Positions 45,230-45,395 of a DNA stretch of 45,395 nucleotides are shown piece after piece; within the stretch, counting starts at the first letter, position 1; every line of letters starts with the position of its first letter. A program made the translations under genes and the position numbers. The DNA is from Pontibacillus yanchengensis Y32. Lineage in GTDB: Bacteria; Bacillota; Bacilli; Bacillales; BH030062. The notes under the pieces are model-generated. The model worked only from the letters and a program-made list of their open reading frames with translations, ran no database searches and was not told the DNA's origin. The DNA is taken from positions 1-45,395 of the forward strand of contig NZ_AVBF01000033.1 in the NCBI RefSeq assembly GCF_000770635.1, in the 5' to 3' direction.

Positions 45230-45395
45230 GCAAATAACTTTGTCCAAAATAATTTAAAGAACGCTATTTCTACCACTTTACCAAAAGATTAAATTTTACT
45301 TATAAAAAGGCTGTGTTAAAGTTTGCTGTTGATATAATAATAAAATAGTTTTATGTTCCTCCATAATAGCACCATTATATTGAAGACTTGGATTC

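Noticed and set aside
45160-45395. Lysine riboswitch before dapH
   Set aside because: The leader is only about 40-60 nt from a plausible promoter, too short for the L-box fold, and no conserved L-box blocks were seen.

Overview
The window comes from a low-GC Firmicute of the family Bacillaceae. Gene order and protein sequences match two chromosomal neighbourhoods of Bacillus subtilis: ylaF/ylaH-typA-yktC/B/A-speA-SR1-pdhABCD-ykyA-def-ykrA-rpoY-rnjA-ktrC, and ykuV/ykuU-mscS(ykuT)-ykuS-dapL(ykuR)-dapH(ykuQ). A BCCT betaine-type transporter, many acidic proteins and the types of intergenic repeat suggest a moderately halophilic genus (Halobacillus, Pontibacillus or Virgibacillus-like). That genus-level guess is inference only.

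Layout. 1-5.4 kb: small membrane or unknown proteins (ylaH, ylaF), an inositol-monophosphatase family enzyme, YkzI-like and YktB proteins, and the ribosome-associated GTPase TypA. 5.4-8.4 kb: YktA, a nitronate monooxygenase-like flavoenzyme and arginine decarboxylase SpeA. 8.35-9.4 kb: a gene-free, repeat-packed kilobase. 9.4-9.68 kb: an unlisted but well-supported SR1-type dual-function RNA encoding a 37-residue SR1P-like peptide, with a strong promoter, paired CcpN-type operators and a cre-like site. 9.78-15 kb: an accessory block (DUF1885-type protein, lipoprotein polysaccharide deacetylase, aromatic-acid-exporter-like protein, BCCT transporter, small membrane protein, small lipoprotein). 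15-19.9 kb: the pdhABCD operon for pyruvate dehydrogenase. 20-26.8 kb: YkyA lipoprotein, peptide deformylase, HAD phosphatase, RNA polymerase epsilon subunit plus RNase J1, and KtrC. 26.9-34.1 kb: two quinol oxidases next to each other, a cyanide-insensitive bd-type pair (ythAB, with a Rex-type operator upstream) and the aa3-type qoxABCD. 34.5-38.2 kb: a heterodimeric ABC exporter. 38.4-45.2 kb: thioredoxin-like YkuV, 2-Cys peroxiredoxin YkuU, a small mechanosensitive channel, a CNNM/CorC-type protein, YkuS, and the acetylase-branch lysine genes dapL and dapH.

The protein-coding part is mostly core metabolism with no prophage, CRISPR array or defence island. Pyruvate dehydrogenase, the two quinol oxidases and the SR1/Rex/CcpN-type control sites form a central-carbon and respiration theme. 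The most unusual material is non-coding. A ~225-nt repeat family has three full copies and one internally deleted copy, with compensatory base changes in a conserved hairpin, so it may be a structured RNA. Three copies of a second family have different but self-complementary terminal arms. A third repeat has two inverted copies 32 kb apart. There is also a 180-bp MITE-like element with 22-bp terminal inverted repeats. All repeat calls were made by eye within this window; I could not search other genomes or RNA databases.
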